DNA of 35,052 nucleotides from Phycisphaerae bacterium. Its GTDB lineage: Bacteria; Planctomycetota; Phycisphaerae; UBA1845. The DNA lies in assembly GCA_029260155.1 (NCBI GenBank), contig JAJDDU010000411.1, positions 1-35,052 of the forward strand. The letters run 5' to 3'. This document shows, piece by piece, positions 8,493 to 18,622 of this stretch (position 1 is the stretch's first letter; each line of letters starts with the position of its first letter). Below the pieces are notes generated by a model. It was not told where the DNA came from and did not search any database. It was given only the letters and a program-made list of their open reading frames with translations. Made by a program: the position numbers and the translations under genes.

Positions 8493-9788
8493 GTGGGATC
8501 GCGATCGTGGTTTTTGGTGGTTGTTGCTTGCGGTCTGGTCGTAGTGCCGGCAGTTGTCGCTCAGACGCAAGGGACTCCGGACGTGAAGACCTCGCTTGAG
8601 TCGGCCGCCATCGCCCTGGAGGAGCATCGTCCGTCGGACGCGATGGATGTGCTGCGATCGGTCGAACACCTCGAACGCGACAATCCCTGGATGTGGTTCT
8701 ACCGCGGGCTCGCTCAACTTGAGCTCGGTGACTGGTATGGCTCGATGGAGAATCTGGATCGTGCGCAGGATCTGCTGACTGCGCACGGAGGCTCTGACCC
8801 ACAGCTTGCAGCCGGTATCGCCGAGTACCGTCGGCGGGCGCGCAATCAAGTGTTCAATGTTACCTATCAAGCCGGGCTGACGTACGACGGAAACGTGACC
8901 TTCCTCGGCAGCGGCGGGGCGGGATTCAACATCTCCGGACGCGGTGATGGCAAGTTCACGTCCCGGCTTGAACTCCAATACGCCCCCATCGCCGACGCGA
9001 CCGAGACGGTCATCTTCGGCGTTCGTGCCAGTGACTCTTGGCACTTCAGAATCGACGAGTTCGATGAGCAGGATTACGGCGTAACGATGCGTTACAGTCG
9101 CGTTTTGAGCGAGCGATGGAAAGCGGCTGTTCAATACGACTACGACATCTACTATCTTGGCAACGAGCCGTTCCTTTCGGACCACGCCGTCAGCCCGAGC
9201 GTCGAGTACTCCTGGCCCCACAGCGTTTCACGCTTCAGGCCGATTGCGACGACGTTGCTCTACAAGATCGAATCCAGAGACTTCCTTTTCGACACTGCCC
9301 CCGAGTTCGACCGCGACGGATTCACCAACGCAGTCGCCGTGGAACAGTCCTTCAAACTACAGCCCATCGGCGACAGCGATTGGACTTGGGATGTCTACGG
9401 AGGATACCTGTTTGAGTCGGTGGCCACTGAGGGCAGTGAGTTCGATCGTTTGGACCACGTATTCAGCCTCGGTTTCGCCATGCCGCTTTCCAATCCGTTG
9501 CTACCCGCCAAGTCGCTTACGCTACGATTCGACGCAGCCTGGGAAATCGCCGACTACCGTCGGAACAGTGTGATCGACTTCAGTGGTGACGAGCGGTCCG
9601 ATCTCATCACCGCCTTGGGCGCGGTCTTGTCCCAGCAGTTGTTCTGCGATCCCGAAACGGGCGACGTCACTTTGCATGGGATCGTCGGCTGGACCAACGC
9701 GGACTCAAACGTCACGCTTCGCGGCGGTCCAGAGCCGTTTACCTACGACAAGTGGGTTGCGGGCATCCAGCTTGAATGGTCGTGGTGA
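8493..9788 (+). CDS. Exported protein with N-terminal TPR-like region and predicted outer-membrane beta-barrel
   Basis: ORF 8472..9788; GTG at 8493 gives a clean signal peptide (GSRSWFLVVVACGLVVVPAVVAQT). TPR-like helices (WMWFYRGLAQLELGDWYGSMENLDRA), then alternating aromatic beta strands and terminal ...LEWSW. Confidence 0.6.
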   Translation: MGSRSWFLVVVACGLVVVPAVVAQTQGTPDVKTSLESAAIALEEHRPSDAMDVLRSVEHLERDNPWMWFYRGLAQLELGDWYGSMENLDRAQDLLTAHGGSDPQLAAGIAEYRRRARNQVFNVTYQAGLTYDGNVTFLGSGGAGFNISGRGDGKFTSRLELQYAPIADATETVIFGVRASDSWHFRIDEFDEQDYGVTMRYSRVLSERWKAAVQYDYDIYYLGNEPFLSDHAVSPSVEYSWPHSVSRFRPIATTLLYKIESRDFLFDTAPEFDRDGFTNAVAVEQSFKLQPIGDSDWTWDVYGGYLFESVATEGSEFDRLDHVFSLGFAMPLSNPLLPAKSLTLRFDAAWEIADYRRNSVIDFSGDERSDLITALGAVLSQQLFCDPETGDVTLHGIVGWTNADSNVTLRGGPEPFTYDKWVAGIQLEWSW

Positions 9789-9844
9789 AGATCGCGTGCT
9801 CGTCACAAGTGTCATCATGTGGCACTTTCGTCGCGGTAACACGT

Positions 9845-10381
9845 TCAGTCGAGTGGATCGCAGTTCATTGCGTCGAGACCGTCGAGACTCTCCGGGTCGG
9901 GCGGGACGTCAAACACGTCGAGCCACCGCTCCGCCTCGGCCGACGACGGCGACGCGGGCTTTTCTTGTTCGGTTGCGACGGATTGAGGGGCGGCTTTGGC
10001 GGGCGGACACAGCTCCGCCACAAAGTCCTCTGATCGCGTACACGCGCATCGTCGGTACTTGGCTTCGTGACGGATCACGCTGTCGGTGGTCACGACGCGG
10101 ATCGACGCCGGGATCTTGGACTGATGAACCATTCGGATGATCACGTCGTCGGCTGTCTCGGAACCGCTGAAGCAGATCGTCAAGCGCGGAGATTTCATCT
10201 GCTTGGCTATGGCGCCTCGGGGGACACTGCCGTCGAATGCCACCGTCACGTTGTGATCGTGGGTTCGAGCCCACCGTTCCAAAAGCCTGACGAGAGTTTC
10301 GCGTCCGGTGTGTGGGCCGGGGGCGTGCGCGTGCATGGCGTGCATCAGATTGTTCCCGTCGATGATGATGTGCTTGGCCAT
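9845..10381 (-). CDS. YacP-like NYN domain protein (putative RNase)
   Basis: MAKHIIIDGNNLMHAM..., VTVAFDGS, SGSETADDVIIRMV, VVTTDSVIRHEAKYRRC: PIN-like NYN/YacP pattern. Confidence 0.85.
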   Translation of the reverse strand: MAKHIIIDGNNLMHAMHAHAPGPHTGRETLVRLLERWARTHDHNVTVAFDGSVPRGAIAKQMKSPRLTICFSGSETADDVIIRMVHQSKIPASIRVVTTDSVIRHEAKYRRCACTRSEDFVAELCPPAKAAPQSVATEQEKPASPSSAEAERWLDVFDVPPDPESLDGLDAMNCDPLD

Positions 10382-10391
10382 CGGGAATCAC

Positions 10392-11798
10392 TCAGACTTC
10401 GTCGCCCAGCTTCATCGCCTCGATCACAGCGTCGGTTTCGATGGGCAGTTCTTCGGTGATATTCTCGGGACCGCCTTGTGCACGAACGTGTACGATGTCC
10501 TCCAGGCGAATCCCGCCGAAATGCGACTCGATGAGTGCGTCGACGGCGGCGCGGTTCACGCAATCTGCAAATGGGCTTACCAGGTCGTCCCGCGCCCAGA
10601 TGGCCGGCACGATGTAGATGCCGGGCTCGATCGTGACGGTCATGCCCACTTCGAGGTCGCGGTCGAGGCGCAGGGCGTTGTCGCCGAAGCCGGTTCGACG
10701 CTCCCGACCGGGTGCGTAGCCGGCAAGATCGCCAAAATCCTCCATGTCGTGCGTGTCCAAGCCGATCAGGTGGCCGACGCCGTGCGGGAAAAAGAGGGTG
10801 TGGGCCCGACGCTCGGCGAGGTCGTCGGGTTCGCCTCGAAGCAAGTCGGCTTCGATCAGCCCCTCGCAGATTACACGGGCGGCGAGATCGTGAACATCTC
10901 GATATCGGCGCCCTGGGACGCAGGCGGCGATGGCTTCTCGCTCGGCACGCAGAACGACGTTGTACAGCTGCTTCTGAATGGCTGTGAACTCGCGCGACAC
11001 CGGGCAGACGCGCGTGTTATCACTTGCGTACCCACCCGGTTCTGCGGCGCCGCCATCCACAAGGAGCAAGTCGCCGGGATTCATCGTGTTGTTGTAGCCA
11101 AGACAGTGCAGAATTTCGCCCCGCACCGTAACGATGGGTGTGAATGACGCGACGCAGCCGCCCGCTATGAGCGTCGACTCAAAGGCGGCAGCGATTTCCG
11201 CCTCCGAGCGTCCAGCCACGACGCAAGCCATGGCCACCTCATGCGCGTCGGCTCCGATGTCGGCGGCGTCGCGCATGGCTGTCAGCTCGTGGTCGTCCTT
11301 GACGTTTCGCATGTCAATGATCTGCAGCAGTTCGTCCGCGGCTGCCGGTTGCAAGCCGAGCGACGTCACCCAGTTCAGGGAGGCGGGGCAGGGCGGGCAG
11401 ATCGAGGCAGACTCACGTTTCGCCAGCAGCTCTTCAATGTCGCGAGGTGCGCGAATTGCGCCGACGGACACTCCGGCGGCTGCGGCGATGACATCGTCTT
11501 GCACGGGTTCGCCGGTCCACACGGCGTCGTCAGGGTCTGCGAGCGGACGCAACAAGGTGCTGCCGGCCATGCCGTCGCTGTTCGGCTCGATGATCCACGC
11601 GGCGCCTTCGATGGGAGGTCCGCCGAAGTAGAGGTAGGTGCTACCTGCCCGGAAGGGGTAATCCAGCCCGGCATAGGTTCGAGCGCGGGCTCGCCCAGCG
11701 AGGATTACCAGGGGGCGCTTCAAACCGGCTGCGAGTCGCGACCGCCGCTGCGTGTAGACCTCTGGTGGGGCGGTCATATTCAGTATCTGCTGTGCCAT
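10392..11798 (-). CDS. Xaa-Pro aminopeptidase family protein (M24B)
   Basis: ORF 10392..11897; likely start at 11798 (MAQQILNMTAPPEVYTQRRSRL). Metal-ligand motifs LLLVDGGAAEPGGYASDNTRVCPVS, FFPHGVGHLIGLDTHD, MTVTIEPGIYI. Confidence 0.9.
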   Translation of the reverse strand: MAQQILNMTAPPEVYTQRRSRLAAGLKRPLVILAGRARARTYAGLDYPFRAGSTYLYFGGPPIEGAAWIIEPNSDGMAGSTLLRPLADPDDAVWTGEPVQDDVIAAAAGVSVGAIRAPRDIEELLAKRESASICPPCPASLNWVTSLGLQPAAADELLQIIDMRNVKDDHELTAMRDAADIGADAHEVAMACVVAGRSEAEIAAAFESTLIAGGCVASFTPIVTVRGEILHCLGYNNTMNPGDLLLVDGGAAEPGGYASDNTRVCPVSREFTAIQKQLYNVVLRAEREAIAACVPGRRYRDVHDLAARVICEGLIEADLLRGEPDDLAERRAHTLFFPHGVGHLIGLDTHDMEDFGDLAGYAPGRERRTGFGDNALRLDRDLEVGMTVTIEPGIYIVPAIWARDDLVSPFADCVNRAAVDALIESHFGGIRLEDIVHVRAQGGPENITEELPIETDAVIEAMKLGDEV

Positions 11799-12141
11799 TC
11801 TCACGTTCTCCGTCATTGGGTGGCGACAAGCCTGGGCGTCTTCCGCGTTATCGGGCATTGCCAATCTAGGATCCTCGATCTCCAGCTGGACCCACACACC
11901 GCGATCCTATCGCAAAAGAGCCCCGGAAACACGGGCGGTTTCGTCGCCCCCTCGCAATCTTGGCATCTTCAATCTTCGGCGGCGCCCCGCCGGCCATGTT
12001 CCGGGGCAGGGATGGTTCGACTTCGACACCAACATCACCTTGGTCAGAAAAACCGACGATATTCATGGGAAAGGTCTGGGAACCGACTTGTCTTTGGCAT
12101 CCGAGGTGTTTATTCTTCGTTAGCGGACGAAGGAGTCGCAA

Positions 12142-12609
12142 GTGAACGTTATAGACGACTTGTTTGAAGACCGTGTCAGTGGGTTGGGGATGAGCGATCC
12201 CGTGATCGTCGCACCGGGCGATACGATCGCGGCGGTCATCGCGCTCATGCAGCGCGAACGCGTGGGGTACGTGGTCGTCATGGAAGGTGATGTCCTCCGT
12301 GGCGTGTTCACCGAGCGCGACGTTCTGAAACACCTGCTCGCCACGGGAGTGCCCAACACCGCGCGCATCGATAGCGTGATGACGCACAAGCCTCAGACGC
12401 TGAGTCTCGCCGAGACCGTATCCGACGTTATTCGCAAAATGCATGAGGGGGGATTTCGCCACCTACCGGTTCTCGATGAGCACGGTAAGGTCGCCGGGAT
12501 CGTGTCGGTCAAGCGTGTTGTGCAGTACCTCGTGGAGCACTTTCCCGAGGCTGTTTACAACTTGCCGCCGGAACCCGCGAGCGTTTTGACGTCGCGTGAA
12601 GGGGGCTAG
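12142..12609 (+). CDS. CBS domain-pair protein
   Basis: Tandem CBS repeats: VAPGDTIAAVIALMQRERVGYVVVMEGDVLRGVFTERDVLKHLL and LSLAETVSDVIRKMHEGGFRHLPVLDEHGKVAGIVSVKRVVQYL; GTG start with AAGGAG upstream. Confidence 0.92.
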   Translation: MNVIDDLFEDRVSGLGMSDPVIVAPGDTIAAVIALMQRERVGYVVVMEGDVLRGVFTERDVLKHLLATGVPNTARIDSVMTHKPQTLSLAETVSDVIRKMHEGGFRHLPVLDEHGKVAGIVSVKRVVQYLVEHFPEAVYNLPPEPASVLTSREGG

Positions 12610-12670
12610 CGATTTCGCCACGGCGAATGCCACGACTTTTTTCCACCAACGACGAGGAGCTTTGAGTTTC

Positions 12671-14527
12671 ATGGCCGGACCAACGGCAGCGCAACCAGCC
12701 GGGACAGTCGAGCGATTGGACGGCGTTGTCGTTCGCTTCGCAGGCGACTCCGGCGACGGCATGCAGCTTGCGGGTACGCAACTGACGAATACCTCCGCGA
12801 TCTTCGGAAACGATATCGCGACATTGCCCGACTACCCTGCGGAGATTAGAGCGCCGGCGGGGTCGCTGGCTGGGGTGAGCGGGTTTCAGATCAACCTGAG
12901 TGAGGCCCGCATCCATACGCCCGGCGACGGATGCGACGCGCTGATCGCCATGAACCCCGCAGCTCTCAAGGCCAATCTCGAAGACCTCAACGTGGGCGGC
13001 GTTGTGGTGGTCAATTCGGATGCGTTCACCAAGGGCAATCTCGCCAAGGCCGGTTACGATGAGAACCCGCTTGAGGGCGATTCGCTCGACCGCTACCGCG
13101 TCATCAAGGTGCCGATCGATACATTGACCACCGAAGCGGCCAAAGACACGGGACTGGGCACCAAGGCGATTCTGCGGACGAGGAACTTCTTCGCCCTTGG
13201 CTTCGTCTACTGGATGTACGGCCGGTCCGTGGACACGACCCTTGCCTGGATCGAGTCCAAGTTCAAGAAGGTTCCCGCAGTCGTCGACGCGAATGCCAAA
13301 GCCCTTAAGGCGGGGTACTTCTTCGGCGATACGACCGAGGCGGTTGCGGTCCGCTACGAGATCAGAAAAGCCGACATCGCCGCGGGTACCTATCGCAAGG
13401 TCACGGGCAACGAAGCCGTCGCCATCGGAATGGCCGCCGCCGCACAACGCGCGAACAAGTCGCTATTCTACGCCAGTTATCCGATCACGCCGGCCAGCGA
13501 CATCTTGCACACGCTGTGCCGGTACCAGAGCTACCGCGTCAAGACCTTCCAGGCCGAGGATGAGATTGCGGCGATGGCGGCTGCGATCGGCGCCTCGTTC
13601 GCCGGATCGCTAGGCAGTACGGGCACGAGTGGTCCCGGTCTTTGTCTCAAATCCGAGGCCATCGGCTTGGCAGTCATGACCGAACTTCCTCTCGTGATCG
13701 TCAATGTGCAGCGCGGCGGGCCGAGCACCGGGCTCCCCACGAAGACCGAGCAGTCCGACCTCCTCCAGGCTGCGTTCGGCCGACATGGCGAGTCGCCAGT
13801 GCCCGTACTGGCCGCCGCTACGCCGAGCGATTGCTTCGCCATGACGCTTGAGGCCTACCGGATCGCGATTCGCTACATGACACCCGTCCTGCTCTTGACC
13901 GACGGATACCTCGGCAACGGTGCGGAACCTTGGCGCATTCCCGAAGTCGACTCGCTGCCCGATTTGCGCGTCGAGCATCCCAAAGCCAATGGTTCGGCCT
14001 TTCAGCCGTACGCACGCGACGGCAAGCTGGCGAGACCCTGGGCGATACCGGGAACCAAGGGCTTGCAGCACCGAGTCGGAGGGCTTGAGAAAGCAAACAT
14101 CACCGGGAATGTGTCGCACGACCCGCAGAACCACGAGGACATGATTCGCCTTCGCGCGACCAAGATCGCCGGAATCGCAAACGACATTCCGCTTCAGGAC
14201 GTCGAGGGTCCTGCAGACGCCGAGTTGCTCGTTCTAACTTGGGGGAGCACCTATGGGGCAGTCATCACCGCCGTGCAGCACGCCCAAGCGAAGGGGCTGA
14301 GCGTCGCCTCGGCGCATTTGCGGTATTTGTTCCCCTTCCCCAGGAATCTGCAAGACGTGTTGCGGTCCCACAAGAAGATTCTGATACCCGAAATGAACGG
14401 CGGGCAGCTGCGCTTCATGGTTCAAGGCCAATACCGGGTCGACACCGTCGGGTACAGCAAGACTCAGGGGAAACCGTTTCGAATCGCCGAGATCGAACAG
14501 AAGATTGACGAAGTGCTGAAAGGCTGA
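12671..14527 (+). CDS. korA: 2-oxoacid (2-oxoglutarate):ferredoxin oxidoreductase, fused gamma/alpha subunit
   Basis: ORF 12596..14527; ATG at 12671. VVRFAGDSGDGMQLAGTQLT...ALIAMNPAALKANL (gamma domain), FYASYPITPASDILHTLCRY, TGTSGPGLCLKSEAIGLAVMTELPLVIVNVQRGGPSTGLPTKTEQSDLLQA (alpha domain). Confidence 0.94.
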   Translation: MAGPTAAQPAGTVERLDGVVVRFAGDSGDGMQLAGTQLTNTSAIFGNDIATLPDYPAEIRAPAGSLAGVSGFQINLSEARIHTPGDGCDALIAMNPAALKANLEDLNVGGVVVVNSDAFTKGNLAKAGYDENPLEGDSLDRYRVIKVPIDTLTTEAAKDTGLGTKAILRTRNFFALGFVYWMYGRSVDTTLAWIESKFKKVPAVVDANAKALKAGYFFGDTTEAVAVRYEIRKADIAAGTYRKVTGNEAVAIGMAAAAQRANKSLFYASYPITPASDILHTLCRYQSYRVKTFQAEDEIAAMAAAIGASFAGSLGSTGTSGPGLCLKSEAIGLAVMTELPLVIVNVQRGGPSTGLPTKTEQSDLLQAAFGRHGESPVPVLAAATPSDCFAMTLEAYRIAIRYMTPVLLLTDGYLGNGAEPWRIPEVDSLPDLRVEHPKANGSAFQPYARDGKLARPWAIPGTKGLQHRVGGLEKANITGNVSHDPQNHEDMIRLRATKIAGIANDIPLQDVEGPADAELLVLTWGSTYGAVITAVQHAQAKGLSVASAHLRYLFPFPRNLQDVLRSHKKILIPEMNGGQLRFMVQGQYRVDTVGYSKTQGKPFRIAEIEQKIDEVLKG

Positions 14528-14532
14528 CGACA

Positions 14533-15555
14533 ATGTCCGTCGAAGTGGAAATAGCGAAGCTGACCGCCAAAGACTATGCCAGCGACCAGGACGTACGCTG
14601 GTGTCCGGGGTGCGGGGATTACTCGATTCTTGCCCAGACCAAGAAGGTCATGGCCAAGATCGGAATTCCCAAAGAGAAGTATGTCGTGGTCTCCGGGATC
14701 GGCTGCTCCAGCCGCTTCCCTTACTACATGGACACGTACGGCATCCACAGCATCCACGGCAGGGCACTTGCCATTGCGACGGGGGTGAAGTTGGCCCGCC
14801 CCGACCTGCAGGTCTGGGTTGCCACAGGCGATGGCGACGCGTTGAGCATCGGTGGGAATCATTTCCTGCACGCCATCCGCCGCAACATCGATATCAACAT
14901 CCTCCTGTTCAACAACCGCATCTACGGTCTGACCAAGGGGCAGTATTCGCCGACATCGGAAATGGGCAAGAGGACCAGGTCGTCGCCCAATGGTTCCATC
15001 GACTTCCCGCTCAGGCCGCTGTCCGTTGCCATTGGCGCAGAGGCGTCGTTCGTTGCCCGTACCCACGACGTCAACGTCGCGCACCTTGGCGAGATGATCG
15101 AGCGTGCCACGCAGCACAAGGGAACTTCCTTCGTGGAGATTTACCAGAACTGCAACATCTTCAACAATGGCGCTTTCGATTACGCTACGGGCAAGACCAC
15201 GCGGGACGATACGACCATCGCGCTTGAGCACGGTCGGCCACTCATTTTCGGCAAGGAACGCAAGAAGGGCATCCGCCTCAATGGCCTATCGCCGGAAATC
15301 GTAGACGTGGGCAACGGCATCAAGGACGACGATCTACTGTTCCATGATGAGCGTTCCACGGAGCCGACTCTGGCCTACATGCTCAGCAGAATGTACCACC
15401 CGGAATTCCCGGAACCGATCGGCGTCTTCCGGGCGATCGATCGCCCGTCTTACGATGAAATGCTTGAGGATCAGGTCGAAGCGGCCGTCGCTGCCCAGGG
15501 CGAAGGGACGCTCGAAGGCCTGCTGACCGGCGGCGACACGTGGGTCGTCGAGTAA
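14533..15555 (+). CDS. korB: 2-oxoacid:ferredoxin oxidoreductase, beta subunit (TPP-binding)
   Basis: WCPGCGDYSILAQTKKVMAKIGIPKEKYVVVSGIGCSSRFPYYMDTYGIHSIHGRALAIATGVKLARPDLQVWVATGDGDALSIGGNHFLHAIRRNIDINILLFNNRIYGLTKGQYSPTS. Confidence 0.96.
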   Translation: MSVEVEIAKLTAKDYASDQDVRWCPGCGDYSILAQTKKVMAKIGIPKEKYVVVSGIGCSSRFPYYMDTYGIHSIHGRALAIATGVKLARPDLQVWVATGDGDALSIGGNHFLHAIRRNIDINILLFNNRIYGLTKGQYSPTSEMGKRTRSSPNGSIDFPLRPLSVAIGAEASFVARTHDVNVAHLGEMIERATQHKGTSFVEIYQNCNIFNNGAFDYATGKTTRDDTTIALEHGRPLIFGKERKKGIRLNGLSPEIVDVGNGIKDDDLLFHDERSTEPTLAYMLSRMYHPEFPEPIGVFRAIDRPSYDEMLEDQVEAAVAAQGEGTLEGLLTGGDTWVVE

Positions 15556-15645
15556 TCGCCACCGGCTAGTTGCCGGGGGAGAGAGGCGAGCGAACCGTCG
15601 TTTGCCTTGCGGGCTGGGATTGAGGTCGATTCAGGGAGATTGACG

Positions 15646-16176
15646 ATGGACTGTCCGTCATGCGGATTCGAGAACATCGCCGGCGCGGATCACTGTGCCG
15701 AGTGCGAGACTGATTTGACGGACCTCGACGTCCGGGTCGGCAAGACCGCCTTCGAGCGGAGTGTCATGAAAGACCCTGTCGCCCGCTTGATCCCGAACCA
15801 TCCACTCAAGGTGCCGCCGTCCACCCCCCTTCGTGATGCTGTTCAGCAGTTGATTGACAGCGGACGCAACTGTGCGCTCGTCGTCGACGAAGACGGCAAG
15901 ATGACTGGCATTATCACCGAGCGCGACGTGCTCTTGCGTGTCGCCCATCGCTTCGACGAGGTGGCGGATCTGCCGCTGGCTGAGTTCATGACACCCGACC
16001 CCGAACGCCTGCGCCCTGTTGATACGGTCGCCTTCGGTCTGAATCGGATGATGGTTGGCGACTACCGTCACCTCCCGGTCGAGAAGGACGGCAAGGCTCT
16101 TGGCGTCGTCAGCGTTCGCCACATCATTGGCTACATCGCCGAGCGTAACCCCGCCATCCTGGCCACCGCGCGCTGA
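15646..16176 (+). CDS. Zinc-ribbon + CBS domain-pair protein
   Basis: ATG at 15646 with AGGGAGA upstream. N-terminal CPSCGFENIAGADHCAEC (CxxC...CxxC), then two CBS motifs (LRDAVQQLIDSGRNCALVVDEDGKMTGIITERDVL and ...MMVGDYRHLPVEKDGKALGVVSVRHIIGYI). Confidence 0.9.
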   Translation: MDCPSCGFENIAGADHCAECETDLTDLDVRVGKTAFERSVMKDPVARLIPNHPLKVPPSTPLRDAVQQLIDSGRNCALVVDEDGKMTGIITERDVLLRVAHRFDEVADLPLAEFMTPDPERLRPVDTVAFGLNRMMVGDYRHLPVEKDGKALGVVSVRHIIGYIAERNPAILATAR

Positions 16177-16407
16177 GGTCGGCGGGGTGCATCGCGAACC
16201 GAGTGCTCCGGCCCTCAACCCCGCCCAAGACGAGCCCGCCAACAAAGCAACCTCCCAAGGACGTGACCTCGCGGGCGACCGACGCAATAGACTCGACGTC
16301 TCCATAGAGCGCTAACCTACACGGCAACCATTGAGCGTCACTTGATCAACCTCGCGCGCTTCGCCAAACTCGACGCCGAACGAGCGGTGGATCCGCCGAT
16401 CTTCACT

Positions 16408-17280
16408 TCAAGGGTGCGGTTGCTTCGCCCGGGCGCGCAATGCGGTTTCGATTGACTCGCCGGCCTCGTTCAGTCGTTGCACGGTGATGATGCGCATTGC
16501 GGCGACACGGTTGATTACGTTGTCCGCGTTTAAGCGGATACGGCTGAGTTGGGTGATCTTCTGGTTTTTGATCCTCTGAATGTTGTGCTGTGATTTCGTG
16601 CGTCCCTTGTTGGTCTTCTTGTGCTGAATGTTGAATTTGGCATCCCGGATGCGCTTGTCGAAGTTGAGATCTTTCCTGCGGTACGTGTCGAGCAGCTTGT
16701 TCGCACGATCACTTAACGAAAAGATCTCCTTTACAGACCTCAAAGCGTCTTTGAGAACCTCGCCGACTTCCTCATTGCCTTCCTGCGGAAACTGCGCATA
16801 TTCGCCGATCGACATCTCGCCGTGTTTCGAGCGCATGTGCCGCTTGTAGGCTCGACTTCCTTCGATCGCTTCGAATCTGGCGGAGTATTTGACCCATTCG
16901 TCCACGTAACGATCGCTGGATACAGGCTCGCGGTACATCCTGTGTCCGGTGATGCGGCGGCCGGTGGCCGTTTGCGTTATTTCCAATCCGTCACGTTGTT
17001 CCACGACCGTTCGGCCGAGCGCGGGCGAAACGAGTTCCTCGAACTCATAGAACATTCTTTGCAGATCCAGAAGCGTCGCTGTGGACTCGCGCACAACCCG
17101 ATCAGCCTCTTCGTCCGTGAAGTTGAACGTCTCCCCGCCATCGGCTGTGAATTCGATGCTGCCGGCCGTGCGCTTGTAATCGCCGCTCAACTTGCGGCCA
17201 TCATGAAGATACAGTTTGTCGGCACTCGCGCCACTTGTGAAGGCGGCAGTAACGAGCACGAAAACGAGCGTCCTTCTCAT
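16408..17280 (-). CDS. Hypothetical exported protein with basic C-terminal half
   Basis: 290 aa ORF with signal peptide (MRRTLVFVLVTAAFTSGASA) and no family recognised. Confidence 0.6.
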   Translation of the reverse strand: MRRTLVFVLVTAAFTSGASADKLYLHDGRKLSGDYKRTAGSIEFTADGGETFNFTDEEADRVVRESTATLLDLQRMFYEFEELVSPALGRTVVEQRDGLEITQTATGRRITGHRMYREPVSSDRYVDEWVKYSARFEAIEGSRAYKRHMRSKHGEMSIGEYAQFPQEGNEEVGEVLKDALRSVKEIFSLSDRANKLLDTYRRKDLNFDKRIRDAKFNIQHKKTNKGRTKSQHNIQRIKNQKITQLSRIRLNADNVINRVAAMRIITVQRLNEAGESIETALRARAKQPHP

Positions 17281-17629
17281 GGGTAGAGCGCCTTTCGAGT
17301 AAGACCCTGCGCCTCAGGGCGAGCCGCGTGATCGACCATGTTACGTCACTCCGAAGTGCCTCGCGTCCAATCCCATTCTACCCCACAGGCATGTTTTCGA
17401 TCCAGAAAAGAATCGCCGATGTGGACCGGATGGACGCCGAGGAAGATGACCGACGCCTGCGCTTTCGCAGCTTTGTTTGCGGAGCACCGGCGTCTCGCGG
17501 TCTGGTGGGGGTTGACGGGGGGGTGTGAGTTTTGACAATGCGGTGTCCTGATCGGGGCTTCGTTTGATGGCGGGGTGCGCGGGCGCGGGCGGCTTCCCTT
17601 GGCATGACGAGGATGGGACTGTTGATGGT

Positions 17630-18565
17630 ATGAAGGTGCTCCTTGCCAATCCGCGATGTTGCTGTGCGGGAGTTGATCGCGCCGTCGAGATCGTCAAACA
17701 GTCGCTAACGCGTTTTGGTGAAACGGTTTACGTTCGCAAGGAGATCGTGCACAACCGATTTGTTGTGGACCGGTTGCGCGAACAGGGGGCGGTGTTCGTC
17801 GAGGAATTGGCGGAAGTTCCGGAAGGGGCGCTGGCGGTGTACAGCGCCCATGGCGTTTCGCCGGCGGTACGCGACGAAGCCGCCGCGCGGGCGCTGCGGG
17901 TGCTGGACGCGACTTGCCCTCTGGTGACGAAGGTTCACGAAGAAGTGCGACGGTTCGTGGGTGCGGGCTATCACATCGTTCTGATCGGCAAGAAGGGCCA
18001 TGAAGAGGTCGAGGGGACCATGGGCTGCGCGCCCGACGACATCACGCTGATTGAAGACGTCGAACAGGCGCGTTCGGTGACGGTGCCCGAGTCCGACAAG
18101 CTGATGGTGCTGACGCAAACGACGCTGGGCGTGGACGATGCGAAGGTGATCGTGGACGCGCTGCGTGAGCGATTCAGGCATCTTGAGCTGCCGCCGGCTG
18201 AGGATATTTGCTATGCCACGCAGAATCGCCAGAACGCGGTGAAGGCCATGTGCGAACGTGGGATTGAGCTGCTGCTCGTGGTGGGGTCCCGTAATTCGAG
18301 CAATGCCGCGCGGCTTGTGGAGGTGGGCGTGGTTCGCGGCGTGCGCGGGCAATTGATCGACACTGCCGATGATCTCGACCCAGCCACGCTTGAAGGTGCT
18401 GAGACGGTGGGCGTCACGGGCGGAGCGAGCACGCCGGACGCGCTGGTGCAGGGCGTGGTGGGACGACTTCGGGAGTTGGGGGCTGAGGACGTGGAAGTCT
18501 GCACGACTGCGGTGGAGAATACGGTGTTTAAGCTGCCGGACATGCTTGCGGTGAAGGGTGATTGA
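17630..18565 (+). CDS. ispH: 4-hydroxy-3-methylbut-2-enyl diphosphate reductase
   Basis: ORF 17564..18565; ATG at 17630 gives MKVLLANPRCCCAGVDRAVEIV. YSAHGVSPAVR, DATCPLVTKVHEEVRRF, GKKGHEEVEGTMG, LTQTTLGVDDA, SRNSSNAARLVEV, VTGGASTPDALV. Confidence 0.96.
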   Translation: MKVLLANPRCCCAGVDRAVEIVKQSLTRFGETVYVRKEIVHNRFVVDRLREQGAVFVEELAEVPEGALAVYSAHGVSPAVRDEAAARALRVLDATCPLVTKVHEEVRRFVGAGYHIVLIGKKGHEEVEGTMGCAPDDITLIEDVEQARSVTVPESDKLMVLTQTTLGVDDAKVIVDALRERFRHLELPPAEDICYATQNRQNAVKAMCERGIELLLVVGSRNSSNAARLVEVGVVRGVRGQLIDTADDLDPATLEGAETVGVTGGASTPDALVQGVVGRLRELGAEDVEVCTTAVENTVFKLPDMLAVKGD

Positions 18566-18587
18566 ACGGGTCGTGTGTTGGTGCGGA

Positions 18588-18609
18588 CCCACGGGTTGCG
18601 ACCCGTGGG
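18588..18609 (+). repeat. Hairpin in the ispH-pfaD intergenic/leader region
   Basis: CCCACGGGT-TGCG-ACCCGTGGG, 9-bp perfect stem, 4-nt loop, no strong U tract. Confidence 0.75.
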
Positions 18610-18622
18610 CGTTTGGGTGGAT

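Noticed and set aside
10308-11147. 279-aa plus-strand ORF
   Set aside because: Antisense to the M24 aminopeptidase, which has intact metal-binding motifs.
17328-17535. Two overlapping small plus-strand ORFs upstream of ispH
   Set aside because: No convincing ribosome-binding site or family; two overlapping frames of equal length suggest chance.
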